A stretch of DNA of 64,000 nucleotides from Actinomycetota bacterium (GCA_023382335.1 JAMCPM010000015.1:1-64000), one strand, 5' to 3'; positions 33,148 to 41,899 are shown, numbered from the stretch's first letter. Notes: generated from the letters alone by a model not told the origin. Translations and numbers: made by a program.

Positions 33148-34389
33148 ATGAGGAAAATCGCAATAGCAATCCTGCTGTCGTTTACCATGGTGCTCGTGGT
33201 CGCCAGCCAGGCGCAGGCCGCAACCATGGGCATCGACATCTCCAAAGCCCAGGGTTCGATCGACTGGGACACGCTGCTGACCTCGACCGACTTCGTCATA
33301 ATGAAGGCAGGCGGCGGCAATATCGGCCTTTATCCGGATCCGCAGTTCGGCCGCAACCAGCTGGAGGCACGCAGGGTGGGAATCGCACGGGGATACTATT
33401 ATTTTGCCGGCGGCAGCGACCCGGTCGCTGAAGCTGACTACTTTTACGGCCTGGTCGGGAAACTGCAGCCGGGCGAAGTCGTGGCACTGGATTTCGAGGT
33501 CGACCATCCGGATCCGGTCGGATATTCACTGGCTTTTTTGCAGCGGGCGGAACAGCTGTTCGGAGTCAAACCGCTCTTGTATACGAACATGAACCGCATC
33601 TGGACTCACGACTGGCGCGCGGTTTCCACCAACGGCTATCCGCTCTGGGGCGCGATCTATGACGACGATCACAATGTCATGCCGCTGGCCGGCGCCTGGT
33701 CGGTGCCGGCGATCAAGCAGTTTTCCGACGCCGGGGCCCTCCCCGGGATCGGTGAGAACCCCGTCGACCTGGACGTCCTCAACACCGACGTCGTGGCGGA
33801 TTTCAAGTCGCTGGGCATGTCGGGCGTGGCGGTCAAGCCCGACTACATGGGCGGCATCGACAACAAGCCGGCGGCGCCCAAGCCGGCAGAGGTCACTCCG
33901 CCGCCGGCAGAAGCTCCGACGCCGCCGGCCGAGCCCAAGGTTGAGAGCCCGCCGGCAGACTCGGATAAGATGAAGACCCAGCCGGCCGAGACGCCGGCGG
34001 CCCTGGAGACCGCTCCGGTTGCGGCTCCGGCTCAGCAGGAAGAAAACAAGCCCTTCGGCTGGGTAATCAATCCGATCGCCATTCCCACAGCGGTCGCCGA
34101 CAGCAACGAGGTCACCGGTTTCGACCCCGGCACGCCTTCCAGCGCCTTCGGCTCCAGCATCTGCTCGTTCATCAGCGGTCTCTTCGGAGGCGGCTCGTCA
34201 TCTGACGGCGGCGACCAGGTCCAGGCCGATTCTCCGGACAAGGCGCTTGACGCCGCGCCGGATTCGGGGCAGCCTCCGGATGGCCCGCAGGCTTCCCTCG
34301 ACGGGCCGGGGGCACAGAGGGCGCCGTTGTTCGATGCCGGCCAGGCCCTTGATGCTCTCGCCGACACCAGCGCCGCCAACGTGCGCTAA
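33148..34389 (+). CDS. Secreted GH25 lysozyme-like glycosidase
   Basis: A 413-residue exported protein. The signal peptide (residues 1-25, ILLSFTMVLVVASQAQA) leads directly into a GH25 barrel: MGIDISKAQGSIDWDTL with the catalytic Asp30, GYYYFAG, and VVALDFEVD near 115-117 with the paired acidic residues. The barrel ends about residue 225. The rest is a Pro/Ala/Glu-rich linker (KPAEVTPPPAEAPTPPAEPK) and a Ser/Gly/Asp-rich tail with no binding domain recognised. GH25 enzymes cleave the MurNAc-GlcNAc bond of peptidoglycan. AAGGAGC precedes the start. Confidence 0.87.
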   Translation: MRKIAIAILLSFTMVLVVASQAQAATMGIDISKAQGSIDWDTLLTSTDFVIMKAGGGNIGLYPDPQFGRNQLEARRVGIARGYYYFAGGSDPVAEADYFYGLVGKLQPGEVVALDFEVDHPDPVGYSLAFLQRAEQLFGVKPLLYTNMNRIWTHDWRAVSTNGYPLWGAIYDDDHNVMPLAGAWSVPAIKQFSDAGALPGIGENPVDLDVLNTDVVADFKSLGMSGVAVKPDYMGGIDNKPAAPKPAEVTPPPAEAPTPPAEPKVESPPADSDKMKTQPAETPAALETAPVAAPAQQEENKPFGWVINPIAIPTAVADSNEVTGFDPGTPSSAFGSSICSFISGLFGGGSSSDGGDQVQADSPDKALDAAPDSGQPPDGPQASLDGPGAQRAPLFDAGQALDALADTSAANVR

Positions 34390-34484
34390 GGGTAAAATGC
34401 GGTAGCAGGAAACGCGGTGCGTCCGGAAAAAATGCCGCGGGAAGTAACACAGTGCGCCAGGCGCACAAGATAAATTTTTATGGA

Positions 34485-34513
34485 AGGCCTGATATTTTCA
34501 GGCCTTTTTTCTT
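34485..34513 (+). terminator. Rho-independent terminator
   Basis: AGGCCTGA (34485-34492) pairs with TCAGGCCT (34498-34505) and is followed by a run of T, about 95 bases past the GH25 stop. Confidence 0.85.
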
Positions 34514-34553
34514 TGCGGGGTATTGATGGAGGGGAAGGGAAGTCTACCGGGGA

Positions 34554-34607
34554 GGAAGAGAAGGTTAATTAGGGAGAAGAGAAGGGTTAATTAGAACGAA
34601 GAGAAGG
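34554..34607. repeat. Imperfect purine-rich tandem repeat
   Basis: The unit GAAGAGAAGGTTAATTAG occurs about two and a half times with small changes, ending about 40 bases before the next start codon. It resembles simple replication slippage; a regulatory role is possible but unsupported. Confidence 0.55.
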
Positions 34608-34648
34608 AACTCATGTAAATTTCAGCGAAGCTTTATCCGGGCACGGAG

Positions 34649-35011
34649 ATGTCCGCGGATCACACGACAGGCAAAAACACGCTGAAAGGAATTGGCTTGG
34701 ACGCTATAACTCTGGGTCTGATATGCGGTCTGGTCTTTGGCCTTATAGATATAGGCGTCATGCTGCCTATGAAATTTGAGACCCCCCGGAAGAAGAAGGA
34801 GGCCATCACGAGCGCTTTCGTCGACCGGTTCATGCTCGGATTCCTGATTCCCAATGTCAGCATCGACCTCCATCCAGCCGTCATCGGCGCGTTTCTCGGC
34901 CTGGGCCTCAGCGTTCCATCGGCGATCATCAGCAGGGCTTTCGCGCCGATAATCGGCATCGGCGTCGCCGGCGGCGTCCTCATCGGCTTCATAACCCACG
35001 CTGTAATCTGA
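34649..35011 (+). CDS. Small multi-pass membrane protein
   Basis: A 120-residue protein with three to four hydrophobic stretches (LDAITLGLICGLVFGLIDIGVML, AVIGAFLGLGLSVPSAIISRA, IGIGVAGGVLIGFITHAVI). The PMKFETPRKKKEAITSAFVDRFMLGFLIPN loop is polar. Glycine spacing resembles small transport-like or scaffold proteins, but I recognise no family. It is followed four bases later by the GAP-family gene, so they are probably co-transcribed. Confidence 0.65.
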   Translation: MSADHTTGKNTLKGIGLDAITLGLICGLVFGLIDIGVMLPMKFETPRKKKEAITSAFVDRFMLGFLIPNVSIDLHPAVIGAFLGLGLSVPSAIISRAFAPIIGIGVAGGVLIGFITHAVI

Positions 35012-35015
35012 CGCC

Positions 35016-35660
35016 TTGCTGACCACTTTCGCAAAAATACTGCCGCTCGCCCTCACCGCCGCCATCAGTCCCACCGGCCTGCTGCTGGTGATGTCGATTT
35101 TAAGCGGCAAGGAAAGCCCCGTGAAGAAGACGCGCGCCTTCATCCTGGGCGCGTTCGTGTTCCTCATCGCTCTCGGCCTGCTGATCTCGCTCACCTTCCA
35201 TCCGGCGGTTCAGCAGACGAGCAATCCGGGGAAGACCTCGGCTGTGATCGATATCGTGCTGGGCCTGCTGATACTGGGCGTCCTGGTGGTATCGGTATTT
35301 CACAAGAAGAAAGAGGAGCCCGCAAAGAAGAAAAAGCGCAAGCGCCCGTACACGCTGCTGGGCTTCGGGTACATGCTGGTCAATTACTCGACGCTGATCC
35401 CTTACATCGCCGCCGCCAAGATCATCAACGACGGCGATCTTGGATTCTGGGAAAAGCTGCCGCTCTTCGCCGTCCTCATCATCATCACGATGTCGCTGGT
35501 ATCGCTGCCGCTCCTGGTCACCACACTGTTTCCCGAGCAGTCCGACCGCATCCTGGGACCGGTCAAGACGTTCATGAGCCGCCACGGCAAGACGATCGCC
35601 AATGTCTTTTTCCTGGCAATGGCGATCTACTTGCTTGTTTATGGCATCCGCAGGATCTGA
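35016..35660 (+). CDS. GAP/Sap family membrane protein (LysE-like fold)
   Basis: A 214-residue protein with six hydrophobic segments, beginning at TTG 35016. The first helix LPLALTAAISPTGLLLVMSIL and central basic loop (HKKKEEPAKKKKRKRPYTLLGFGYMLVNYS) resemble the GAP/Sap family of actinobacteria, named after a protein that helps move sulfolipid-1 to the mycobacterial surface. These belong to the LysE superfamily of exporters. Substrate unknown. It follows the small membrane protein gene by four bases. Confidence 0.7.
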   Translation: MLTTFAKILPLALTAAISPTGLLLVMSILSGKESPVKKTRAFILGAFVFLIALGLLISLTFHPAVQQTSNPGKTSAVIDIVLGLLILGVLVVSVFHKKKEEPAKKKKRKRPYTLLGFGYMLVNYSTLIPYIAAAKIINDGDLGFWEKLPLFAVLIIITMSLVSLPLLVTTLFPEQSDRILGPVKTFMSRHGKTIANVFFLAMAIYLLVYGIRRI

Positions 35661-35662
35661 GA

Positions 35663-35668
35663 TATAAT
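35663..35668 (+). promoter_or_regulatory. -10 box upstream of AICAR transformylase-like gene
   Basis: TATAAT lies 35 bases before the ATG at 35704, with GGGGAG as ribosome site between them. A -35 box at ideal spacing is not evident. Confidence 0.45.
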
Positions 35669-35703
35669 CGTGCCTTCAAGGAAACGGCACGGGGAGAATC
35701 GAC

Positions 35704-36744
35704 ATGACCATCTCAGACCTGATCAACCAGAAGCCCAGGCTCGAGTGTAAATACGGCGAGAACGGCTACCAGACGCCGGCCGCGCTCTACAGCAGCGATA
35801 CCGGTGACGAGCTGGCTCTCGACCGCTTTAAAGTAGTGCAGGGGGCGGCCCCCAGCTACAACAACCTCTGCGACCTCGACCGCCTGCTGCAGACCTCCAC
35901 TCACATCGCCGCCGGCTTCGACGCCAACCGGGGCAACGTGCCGCTGATTGCCGTCGCCGGCAAGCACGGCAATCCCTGCGGCGCCGCCGTCGGCCGCGAC
36001 CGGGCCGAGGTGGTTCAGCGAGCGCTGGAGGGCGACCTGCGCGCCGTCTTCGGCGGGCTGATCCTGCTCAATTTCGAGATCGATGAGGAGATGGCCGAGG
36101 TGCTGATGACGCACAGGATGGGGGAGGGGATGCGGCGGCTGCTCGACGGCATCATCTCTCCGGGATTCACTCCCGAGGCCATGGCGATGCTACAGCGCAA
36201 GGGCGACAAGTGCCGCCTGCTGGCCAATCCGGCGCTCGCCGGGCTGGATGGCGGCTCGCTCGACGCCGCCCGCCGGTTCCGCTACGTGCGCGGCGGCTTC
36301 CTGGCGCAGCCGAACTACACTTTTGTTCCCAACCTGGTTGACGGCACGGTAGAGAAGGTCGGTAAAGCCAGCGAGGATCAGGTCGACGACATGCTCCTGG
36401 CCTGGGCCATCGGCTCGACCTCCAACAGCAACACTGTCTGCCTGGTGCGCGAGGGCATGCTGATCGGCAACGGCGTCGGCCAGCAGGACCGCGTCGGCGG
36501 CTGCAAGCTGGCGGTCATGCGCGCGACCGACGCCGGCCACAGCACCGAGGCGACGGTAGCCTACAGCGACAGCTTCTTCCCCTTCGTTGACGGGCCGGCC
36601 GAACTGGCGGGAGCCGGCGTCGGCGCCATCCTGGCCACCAGCGGCTCGGTCAGGGATGAAGAAGTAAAGGCCTACTGCAAGGACGAAGGCGTGGCGCTAT
36701 ACCTTTATCCCGATTCTGAGGGGCGCGGGTTCTTCGGGCACTAG
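35704..36744 (+). CDS. Stand-alone AICAR transformylase-type enzyme (PurH C-terminal-like)
   Basis: A 346-residue cytosolic enzyme matching only the AICARFT part of PurH. Motifs include RLECKYGENGYQTPAALY at the start, AGKHGNPCGAAVGRD (the active-site Lys-His pair), SNSNTVCLVREG, IGNGVGQQDRVG and SDSFFPFVDG. The N-terminal IMP cyclohydrolase (MGS-like) domain of normal 520-residue PurH is absent. The expected reaction is transfer of a formyl group from 10-formyl-THF to AICAR in purine synthesis. The cyclisation step must be done elsewhere, or this is a paralogue with another substrate. No purine genes adjoin it. Confidence 0.88.
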   Translation: MTISDLINQKPRLECKYGENGYQTPAALYSSDTGDELALDRFKVVQGAAPSYNNLCDLDRLLQTSTHIAAGFDANRGNVPLIAVAGKHGNPCGAAVGRDRAEVVQRALEGDLRAVFGGLILLNFEIDEEMAEVLMTHRMGEGMRRLLDGIISPGFTPEAMAMLQRKGDKCRLLANPALAGLDGGSLDAARRFRYVRGGFLAQPNYTFVPNLVDGTVEKVGKASEDQVDDMLLAWAIGSTSNSNTVCLVREGMLIGNGVGQQDRVGGCKLAVMRATDAGHSTEATVAYSDSFFPFVDGPAELAGAGVGAILATSGSVRDEEVKAYCKDEGVALYLYPDSEGRGFFGH

Positions 36745-36822
36745 GACGGTAAATGGGTGTCAGGAAGAGATGACCGATCGATTCAAAGAGAAAATATAGC
36801 CGTTCGGTCCGCAGAAAGGTGC

Positions 36823-37173
36823 CTAGGAATCGATCGGTGGTAAAAAAGGTTCGATGGCAGTGATTGGTTCGGGGATATCTTTCACCGCTGTCTGAAAGAG
36901 CATTTCATAGTCGATTTGCCCGTACTCGTGGACGATGATGTTTCTCTGCCCGATAATCTGACGCCATGATATTTGGGGGTGTGTTTCTTTGAAGGGGCCG
37001 GAAACGCGGGCAGCCGCCTCACCGATTATCTCAATGCTCCTCTCGGTGGCGCGCCGGAGAACCCTGTTCTCAAGGAAGTCCGTCAGAGAAACGCCGGACA
37101 CCATCTCGCTTACTTCCTTTGCCGCTTCGACCATATCCCATAAATAGGCTGCGTCGCGTTCTTCAGGCAGCAT
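36823..37173 (-). CDS. hepT: HepT-like RNase toxin (DUF86)
   Basis: A 116-residue all-helical HEPN protein. The RX4HXY motif that forms the RNase site is intact: R77, H82 and Y84 in QRNIIVHEY. It overlaps the nucleotidyltransferase gene by 11 bases at its 5' end. In studied systems MntA adds AMP to the tyrosine of this motif and so silences the toxin. All required residues are present, so the module appears functional. Confidence 0.9.
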   Translation of the reverse strand: MLPEERDAAYLWDMVEAAKEVSEMVSGVSLTDFLENRVLRRATERSIEIIGEAAARVSGPFKETHPQISWRQIIGQRNIIVHEYGQIDYEMLFQTAVKDIPEPITAIEPFLPPIDS

Positions 37174-37465
37174 AAAGTTCCTTCACATCCTTCTCAATTT
37201 CGCGCTTTCGATAAGGATTGTTCATGATGGAGACAGTGGTGGCCTCGACCTTCCTCCCTAAGAAATCGGATAGCTCATCCTGTAGATCCACAAACTTTCC
37301 CAGCGATGGCGATTTACCAGGACGGAACTCTACCAGGACGTCAATATCGCTATCAACACCAAAGTCAGCGCGGGCAGCCGAACCGAAGACGGACAGCTTC
37401 CTGATAGAGAACTTTTCGCATATCTTCTCAAGTTCTCTCTTATTTATTGTGTCCAAAAAATTCAT
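37163..37465 (-). CDS. mntA: MntA-like nucleotidyltransferase antitoxin
   Basis: A 100-residue minimal nucleotidyltransferase. The GSX10DXD motif is complete (G28, S29, D40, D42 in FGSAARADFGVDSDIDVLVEF), which binds Mg-ATP. Start set at ATG 37465, giving MNFLDTINKREL; ATG 37474 would add three residues. It inactivates HepT by attaching AMP to its active-site tyrosine. The antitoxin-first order and the overlap with HepT are typical. Confidence 0.9.
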   Translation of the reverse strand: MNFLDTINKRELEKICEKFSIRKLSVFGSAARADFGVDSDIDVLVEFRPGKSPSLGKFVDLQDELSDFLGRKVEATTVSIMNNPYRKREIEKDVKELYAA

Positions 37466-37795
37466 GGCATACATTTCCTGAGCGAGATATTATTGCGAAT
37501 GACGGATTTTTCTATTATAAGCCATTGAGTCCTTCATATAGGAAATCATCAGTTCCGGGTTGCACTGTTTTTCGAAGGACGCCGTCGGCACCAATCTCTA
37601 TGCCTTGTGCAGGAAAATGATCTAGCCCGCCTTTTCTGGATACATTTCACAAAACGTATAGAGTTCCTATTCATTATTCAAGCTACCGCAAAATGATGGT
37701 TATGCGGTTTGTCATCTCGAACCTCTGGTTTTCCCTCTCTCAATGGTTGAGTGGTTGGCTTGGATTCCAGGATAAGGATATGGAATTATTGCAAA
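37466..37795. other. Intergenic region between divergent TA modules
   Basis: About 330 AT-richer bases separate the HepT/MntA and HigBA modules and must hold both promoters. No open frame with family resemblance was seen. The lower GC content fits horizontally acquired DNA. Confidence 0.45.
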
Positions 37796-37813
37796 TATGT
37801 CGTATATGACATA
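37796..37813. promoter_or_regulatory. Putative HigA operator
   Basis: TATGTC-GTATAT-GACATA is an inverted repeat ending ten bases before the HigB-like start, the usual place for antitoxin autorepression. Confidence 0.5.
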
Positions 37814-37823
37814 AAATAACGAT

Positions 37824-38153
37824 GTGGCCGAAACAGATAAACCTCTAATCTGGTTTCACGGAGAAATAAGGACGCCGCCTTTTTCGAAGGAGGCTCGGCT
37901 TGAAGCAGGTTATTATCTGCGGGCATTGCAGAAGGGCGTGAAATTATCGATGCCCATTTCCAGGCCAATGCCTGAAATCGGTGCCAGATGCCATGAACTG
38001 AGAGTCAACGATGAAGACGTAACCTGAAGGATCATTTATCGATTCGATGAAGATGGAATCATAATCCTCGAGATATTTACGAAGAAATCAAAGCAAACTC
38101 CAAAGAAGGTAATTGATATCTGCAAGAAAAGAATCGCTTATTACGATTCGTGA
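37824..38153 (+). pseudogene. HigB/Gp49-like toxin interrupted by a stop codon
   Basis: The frame begins at GTG 37824 with DKPLIWFHGEIRTPPFSKEARLEAGYYLRALQKG, the Gp49/HigB-like RelE-superfamily pattern, and reaches ELRVNDEDVT. There it meets TGA at 38025-38027 and continues in the same frame as RIIYRFDEDGIIILEIFTKK and IDICKKRIAYYDS to a stop at 38151-38153. The family normally has Trp at the stop position (VTWRIIYR), so one TGG to TGA change explains it. The C-terminal strand with the catalytic residues is lost. The antitoxin gene downstream remains intact. Confidence 0.85.
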
Positions 38154-38171
38154 AGCTGGGAGTATTTCGTT

Positions 38172-38522
38172 ATGAAGCAGTTAAAAAGAAAAAACCTGGA
38201 ATCAAGGGGATGGAAGATTGGGAGCACCCAAGAATTTCTCGAGCTTACGGATGAAGAAATGTCATATATTGAGCTTAAATTTTCGCTTAGTCAAACTTTG
38301 AAAGATAGAAGGCAGAAGAAAAATATTACTCAAATGGAGCTGGCCAAGTTACTGAAATCAAGTCAATCAAGAGTGGCTAAAATGGAAGCCGGCGATGCTT
38401 CTGTTTCCATTGATCTTCTGGTACGAGCGTTATTTTTGCTTGGGGCATCGAAACGCGATATTGCAAAAGGCTTAGTGAGATCAGACAGGGGACAGGACAC
38501 CAAAACTAAACTGGCATCCTGA
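38172..38522 (+). CDS. HTH antitoxin (HigA/XRE-like)
   Basis: A 116-residue DNA-binding protein. A helix-turn-helix domain of the XRE type occupies about residues 38-95 (LSQTLKDRRQKKNITQMELAKLLKSSQSRVAKMEAG). The N-terminus (residues 1-37) includes TQEFLELTDEEMSYIELKF, common in antitoxins of Gp49-like toxins. It sits 18 bases after the broken toxin gene and probably still represses the operon through the site at 37796-37813. Confidence 0.85.
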   Translation: MKQLKRKNLESRGWKIGSTQEFLELTDEEMSYIELKFSLSQTLKDRRQKKNITQMELAKLLKSSQSRVAKMEAGDASVSIDLLVRALFLLGASKRDIAKGLVRSDRGQDTKTKLAS

Positions 38523-38625
38523 AAAGACTGAGACCCGCTTGCCAGGCACCACCTTTTGTTTTGCATCACCCCCTCCTGGATAGAATCAAGCATCAATCGA
38601 TTTTTATTCCGGAGGGCCTGTCCAT

Positions 38626-39624
38626 TTGAGCATGGATCAGCAAACCGCGGGGCGGCAGCAATCAACCATGCCCGTGTCCTCGCCGGCCGCCATCGACGCC
38701 AAAAGCATCTGCAAAAAGTTCGGCGACGTCGAGGCGCTCGAGGACGTCACTCTCTCGATCGCCAGGGGGAAGGTCTATTCGCTGCTGGGCCCCAACGGCG
38801 CCGGCAAGACCACTTTCATCAAGATCCTGACGACGCTGCTCAAGCCCGATGCCGGCACCGCCACCGTCGGCGGCTTCGATGTCCTCCGGCAGCCGGAGCG
38901 GGTTCGTGAGGTCATCGGGCTGGCAGGCCAGTACGCCGCCGTTGACGAGAACCTCACCGGCCGCGAGAACCTGGAGATGGTCGGCCGCCTCTATCACATC
39001 GGCCGCAAGCGCTCCCGCGAGCTGACGACCGGGATACTCGAGCGCCTGGAGCTGACCGAAGCGGCAGACCGACGCAGCAAGACCTACTCCGGCGGCATGC
39101 GCCGGCGCCTCGATCTCGGCGCCAGCTTTATCACTTCCCCGGAGATCCTTTTCCTCGACGAGCCCACGACCGGGCTCGACCCTTACGGGCGCAGCGAGCT
39201 CTGGGGCGTCATCCGCGAGCTGGTCAAGGGCGGCACCACCCTGCTGCTCACCACCCAGGACCTGGAAGAGGCCGAGGAGCTGGCCGACATCATCGCCATC
39301 ATCGACCGCGGCCGCATTATCGCCGAGGGCACCGGCAGCGAGCTCAAGGACAAGATCGGCGGCAGCGTTCTGGAGTACCGGCTCAGATCCGTGCAGGACC
39401 TGGAGCCGGCGGTGGCCGCGACCGGCGAGCTGTTCGACGGCGAGCCCTCGGTGGAGCCGGCGATCCTGCGCGTTTCGGGAAAGGTGGAGCACAGCTCCGA
39501 CGCGCTCATCGAGGTGGTGCGGCGGCTGGACCAGCGGAAGATCGACATCGCCGACATCCGCCTGCGGCGGCCTTCCCTCAACGAAGTCTTCCTGACCCTC
39601 ACCCACAAGGACAGGGGTGCGTGA
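38626..39624 (+). CDS. DrrA-like ABC exporter ATP-binding protein
   Basis: A 332-residue ATPase with Walker A GPNGAGKTT, signature YSGGMRRRL, Walker B ILFLDEPTTGLD and the DrrA-type Q-loop region LAGQYAAVDENLTGRENL. The C-terminal 90 residues after the H-loop region (TTQDLEEAEELAD) form the regulatory tail of daunorubicin-resistance-type ATPases. TTG 38626 is chosen because GGAGGG lies at good spacing; ATG 38632 is the alternative. It overlaps the permease start by one base. Likely exports a hydrophobic drug or lipid. Confidence 0.9.
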   Translation: MSMDQQTAGRQQSTMPVSSPAAIDAKSICKKFGDVEALEDVTLSIARGKVYSLLGPNGAGKTTFIKILTTLLKPDAGTATVGGFDVLRQPERVREVIGLAGQYAAVDENLTGRENLEMVGRLYHIGRKRSRELTTGILERLELTEAADRRSKTYSGGMRRRLDLGASFITSPEILFLDEPTTGLDPYGRSELWGVIRELVKGGTTLLLTTQDLEEAEELADIIAIIDRGRIIAEGTGSELKDKIGGSVLEYRLRSVQDLEPAVAATGELFDGEPSVEPAILRVSGKVEHSSDALIEVVRRLDQRKIDIADIRLRRPSLNEVFLTLTHKDRGA

Positions 39625-40391
39625 TGCCGGCTCTGCGGAACGCCGCCACCGACATCTCCATGCTCACCAAGCGCAACCTGCTGCGTTACGTGCGCATCCC
39701 GGCGCTGCTGGTGTTCTCATCTTTCCAGCCGATCATGTTCCTGCTGCTGTTCAATTATGTCTTCGGGGGCGCCATCGGCGCCCAGTCGGGCGGCAGCTAC
39801 ATCAGCTTCCTGCTGCCCGGGATCGTGGTGCAGACGGTGCTCTTCGGCACCACGGCGACAGCGGTAGGGCTTTCGGAAGATTTCTCCAGGGGCATGGTCG
39901 ACCGCTTCCGCTCGCTGCCGATCACGCGCTCGGCGGTGCTGGCCGGCCGGACCCTGGCCGACGTCTGCCGCAATTTCCTGGTGGTGATACTGATCAACAT
40001 CGTCGGCTACATGCTGGGGTTCAGGTACAGCGGCGGCCTGCAGCACGGCCTGGCCGCGCTGGTGCTGCTGCTGATGTTCGGCTTTGCCTTTTCCTGGATC
40101 TCCGCCGTCATCGGGATGATGGTGAAGGATCCCGAGACAGTCCAGGTCGCCGGTTTTATCTGGATCTTCCCGCTGGTCTTCGCCAGTGGCGTCTTCGTGC
40201 CGACGCAGACGATGCCCAGCTGGCTACGAGTCTTCGCCGAGCACCAGCCGGTGACGATCACGGTGAACGCCCTGCGATCGCTGCTGCTCGAGGGCACAAC
40301 CACTGACGTGGGCAAGACTCTTCTGTGGACGGGGGGGATTCTCGCCGTCTTCGTGCCACTGTCCGTCTGGGCCTACAAGAGAATCGCCTGA
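39624..40391 (+). CDS. DrrB-like ABC-2 permease
   Basis: A 255-residue membrane protein with six segments: LVFSSFQPIMFLLLFNYVFGG, LLPGIVVQTVLFGTTATAVG, then LVVILINIVGYMLGFRY and FIWIFPLVFASGVFVPTQTMP. The last is the ABC-2 family loop of DrrB-type permeases, here with the EHQPVTITVNALRSLL ending. The ATG overlaps the ATPase stop (TGATG), so both make one exporter. An MFS gene follows 42 bases later, perhaps in the same transcript. Confidence 0.9.
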   Translation: MPALRNAATDISMLTKRNLLRYVRIPALLVFSSFQPIMFLLLFNYVFGGAIGAQSGGSYISFLLPGIVVQTVLFGTTATAVGLSEDFSRGMVDRFRSLPITRSAVLAGRTLADVCRNFLVVILINIVGYMLGFRYSGGLQHGLAALVLLLMFGFAFSWISAVIGMMVKDPETVQVAGFIWIFPLVFASGVFVPTQTMPSWLRVFAEHQPVTITVNALRSLLLEGTTTDVGKTLLWTGGILAVFVPLSVWAYKRIA

Positions 40392-40433
40392 GCTGGATTT
40401 CCAGGGGCGGGAACAATAAACTGTCATGCGGCC

Positions 40434-41864
40434 ATGGAAAAAAACGTAACCATAGAATCCAGCGCGGCTGACAAACGCATAGCGCTGATCGTCGCCTCGC
40501 TCAGTTCTTTCCTGGCGCCGTTCATGATATCGGCGGTCAATATCGCCCTCCCGGATATCGCCCGTGACTTCCACGCCAGCGCCGTCCAGGTCAGCTGGTT
40601 CGCCACCGCCTATCTGCTGACGACCTCGATGTTCCTGGTTCCCTTCGGCCGCATCGCCGACATCCACGGCCGCAAGAAAGTCTTCACTTACGGGATGGTC
40701 GTGTACACGTCGTCGTCGCTGCTCGCGGCGCTGTCGAACTCGGCGATGATGCTGATCGGCGCCCGGCTGGTGGAAGGGGTAGGCGCCGCCATGATCATGG
40801 GCACCGGCGTCGCCATCCTCACCTCGATCTTCCCGCCACAGGAGCGGGGGAGGGTCCTGGGCATCAACGTCGCGGCGGTCTACCTGGGGCTCTCGCTGGG
40901 TCCTGGCATCGGCGGCTTCTTCACCGATTTCGTCGGCTGGCGCAGCGTCTTTCTGCTCAACGTGCCCCTGGGGATGACGGCTCTCGCCATGATCGTCTGG
41001 GGCCTCAAGGGGGAATGGGCCGGCGCCCGCGGCGAGCGCTTCGATTTCCGCGGCTCGCTGATCTATATCATCAGCCTGCCGGCGCTGATATACGGCCTGC
41101 CGAACCTGCCCGAGCAGTATGCCGTCGGCGCCGCTTTTGTTACGGCCGGTGTGCTGGGATCGATCATCTTCATCTGGTGGGAGTCGCGCGTCGAACACCC
41201 CATCCTGGATGTCAACCTCTTCCGCCACAACACCGTCTTCGCCTTCTCGAACCTGGCGGCGCTCATCAACTACAGCGCCACCTTCGCGGTCAGTTTCCTG
41301 CTGAGCCTCTACCTGCAATACACGAAAGGCTACAGTCCCTTCGTGGCCGGACTGCTGCTGGTGCCCCAGCCGGCGGTGATGACGCTGCTCTCGCCCTTCG
41401 CCGGCCGCCTTTCCGACCGCATCGAGCCGATCGTGGTGGCTTCGGTGGGAATGGCTGTGACGACCGTGGGCCTGCTCTTTTTCATCTTTCTCGGGGAAGG
41501 GACCAGCATGGCTCTGATAATTGTCAACCTGGTGATCCTGGGCATCGGTTTCGCGCTGTTTTCTTCCCCCAACACCAACGCCATCATGAGCTCGGTCGAG
41601 AAGCGCTCGCTGGGCGTCGCCGCCGGGACCATGGGGACGATGAGGACGATCGGCCAGAGTTTCAGCATGGGCGCGGTGATGCTGATATTCGCCGTCTACA
41701 TCGGCAGCGCCCAGATCACACAGAAAGTCTTCCCGCAGTTCCTCACAAGCGTGCGTGTAGCTTTCATCTTCTTCACCTGCCTGTGTTTCCTGGGCATCTT
41801 CGCTTCGCTGGCCCGGGGAAACGTGCGGCGGCCTGAGCAGGCGGCGAGCAGCCGGGAAGGCTGA
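40434..41864 (+). CDS. MFS exporter, 14-TM DHA2 family
   Basis: A 476-residue transporter with VNIALPDIARDFHASAVQVSWFATAYLL in the first two helices, motif A FGRIADIHGRKKVF, and antiporter motif C GPGIGGFFTDFVGWRSVFLLNVPLG. It is shorter than the 558-residue relative at 29.9 kb because it lacks the long extracytoplasmic loop. It probably exports drugs or small metabolites. It faces the sulfur operon convergently (35 bases apart). Confidence 0.92.
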   Translation: MEKNVTIESSAADKRIALIVASLSSFLAPFMISAVNIALPDIARDFHASAVQVSWFATAYLLTTSMFLVPFGRIADIHGRKKVFTYGMVVYTSSSLLAALSNSAMMLIGARLVEGVGAAMIMGTGVAILTSIFPPQERGRVLGINVAAVYLGLSLGPGIGGFFTDFVGWRSVFLLNVPLGMTALAMIVWGLKGEWAGARGERFDFRGSLIYIISLPALIYGLPNLPEQYAVGAAFVTAGVLGSIIFIWWESRVEHPILDVNLFRHNTVFAFSNLAALINYSATFAVSFLLSLYLQYTKGYSPFVAGLLLVPQPAVMTLLSPFAGRLSDRIEPIVVASVGMAVTTVGLLFFIFLGEGTSMALIIVNLVILGIGFALFSSPNTNAIMSSVEKRSLGVAAGTMGTMRTIGQSFSMGAVMLIFAVYIGSAQITQKVFPQFLTSVRVAFIFFTCLCFLGIFASLARGNVRRPEQAASSREG

Positions 41865-41899
41865 GCTCGCGGGTCAGGACTGAAGCCGGCGGCCAACGC

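Noticed and set aside
38025-38027. TGA in the HigB-like gene as a recoded tryptophan codon
   Set aside because: Trp would fit the family at this position, but other genes use TGA as a normal stop (for example the ATGA overlaps), so reassignment is not supported.
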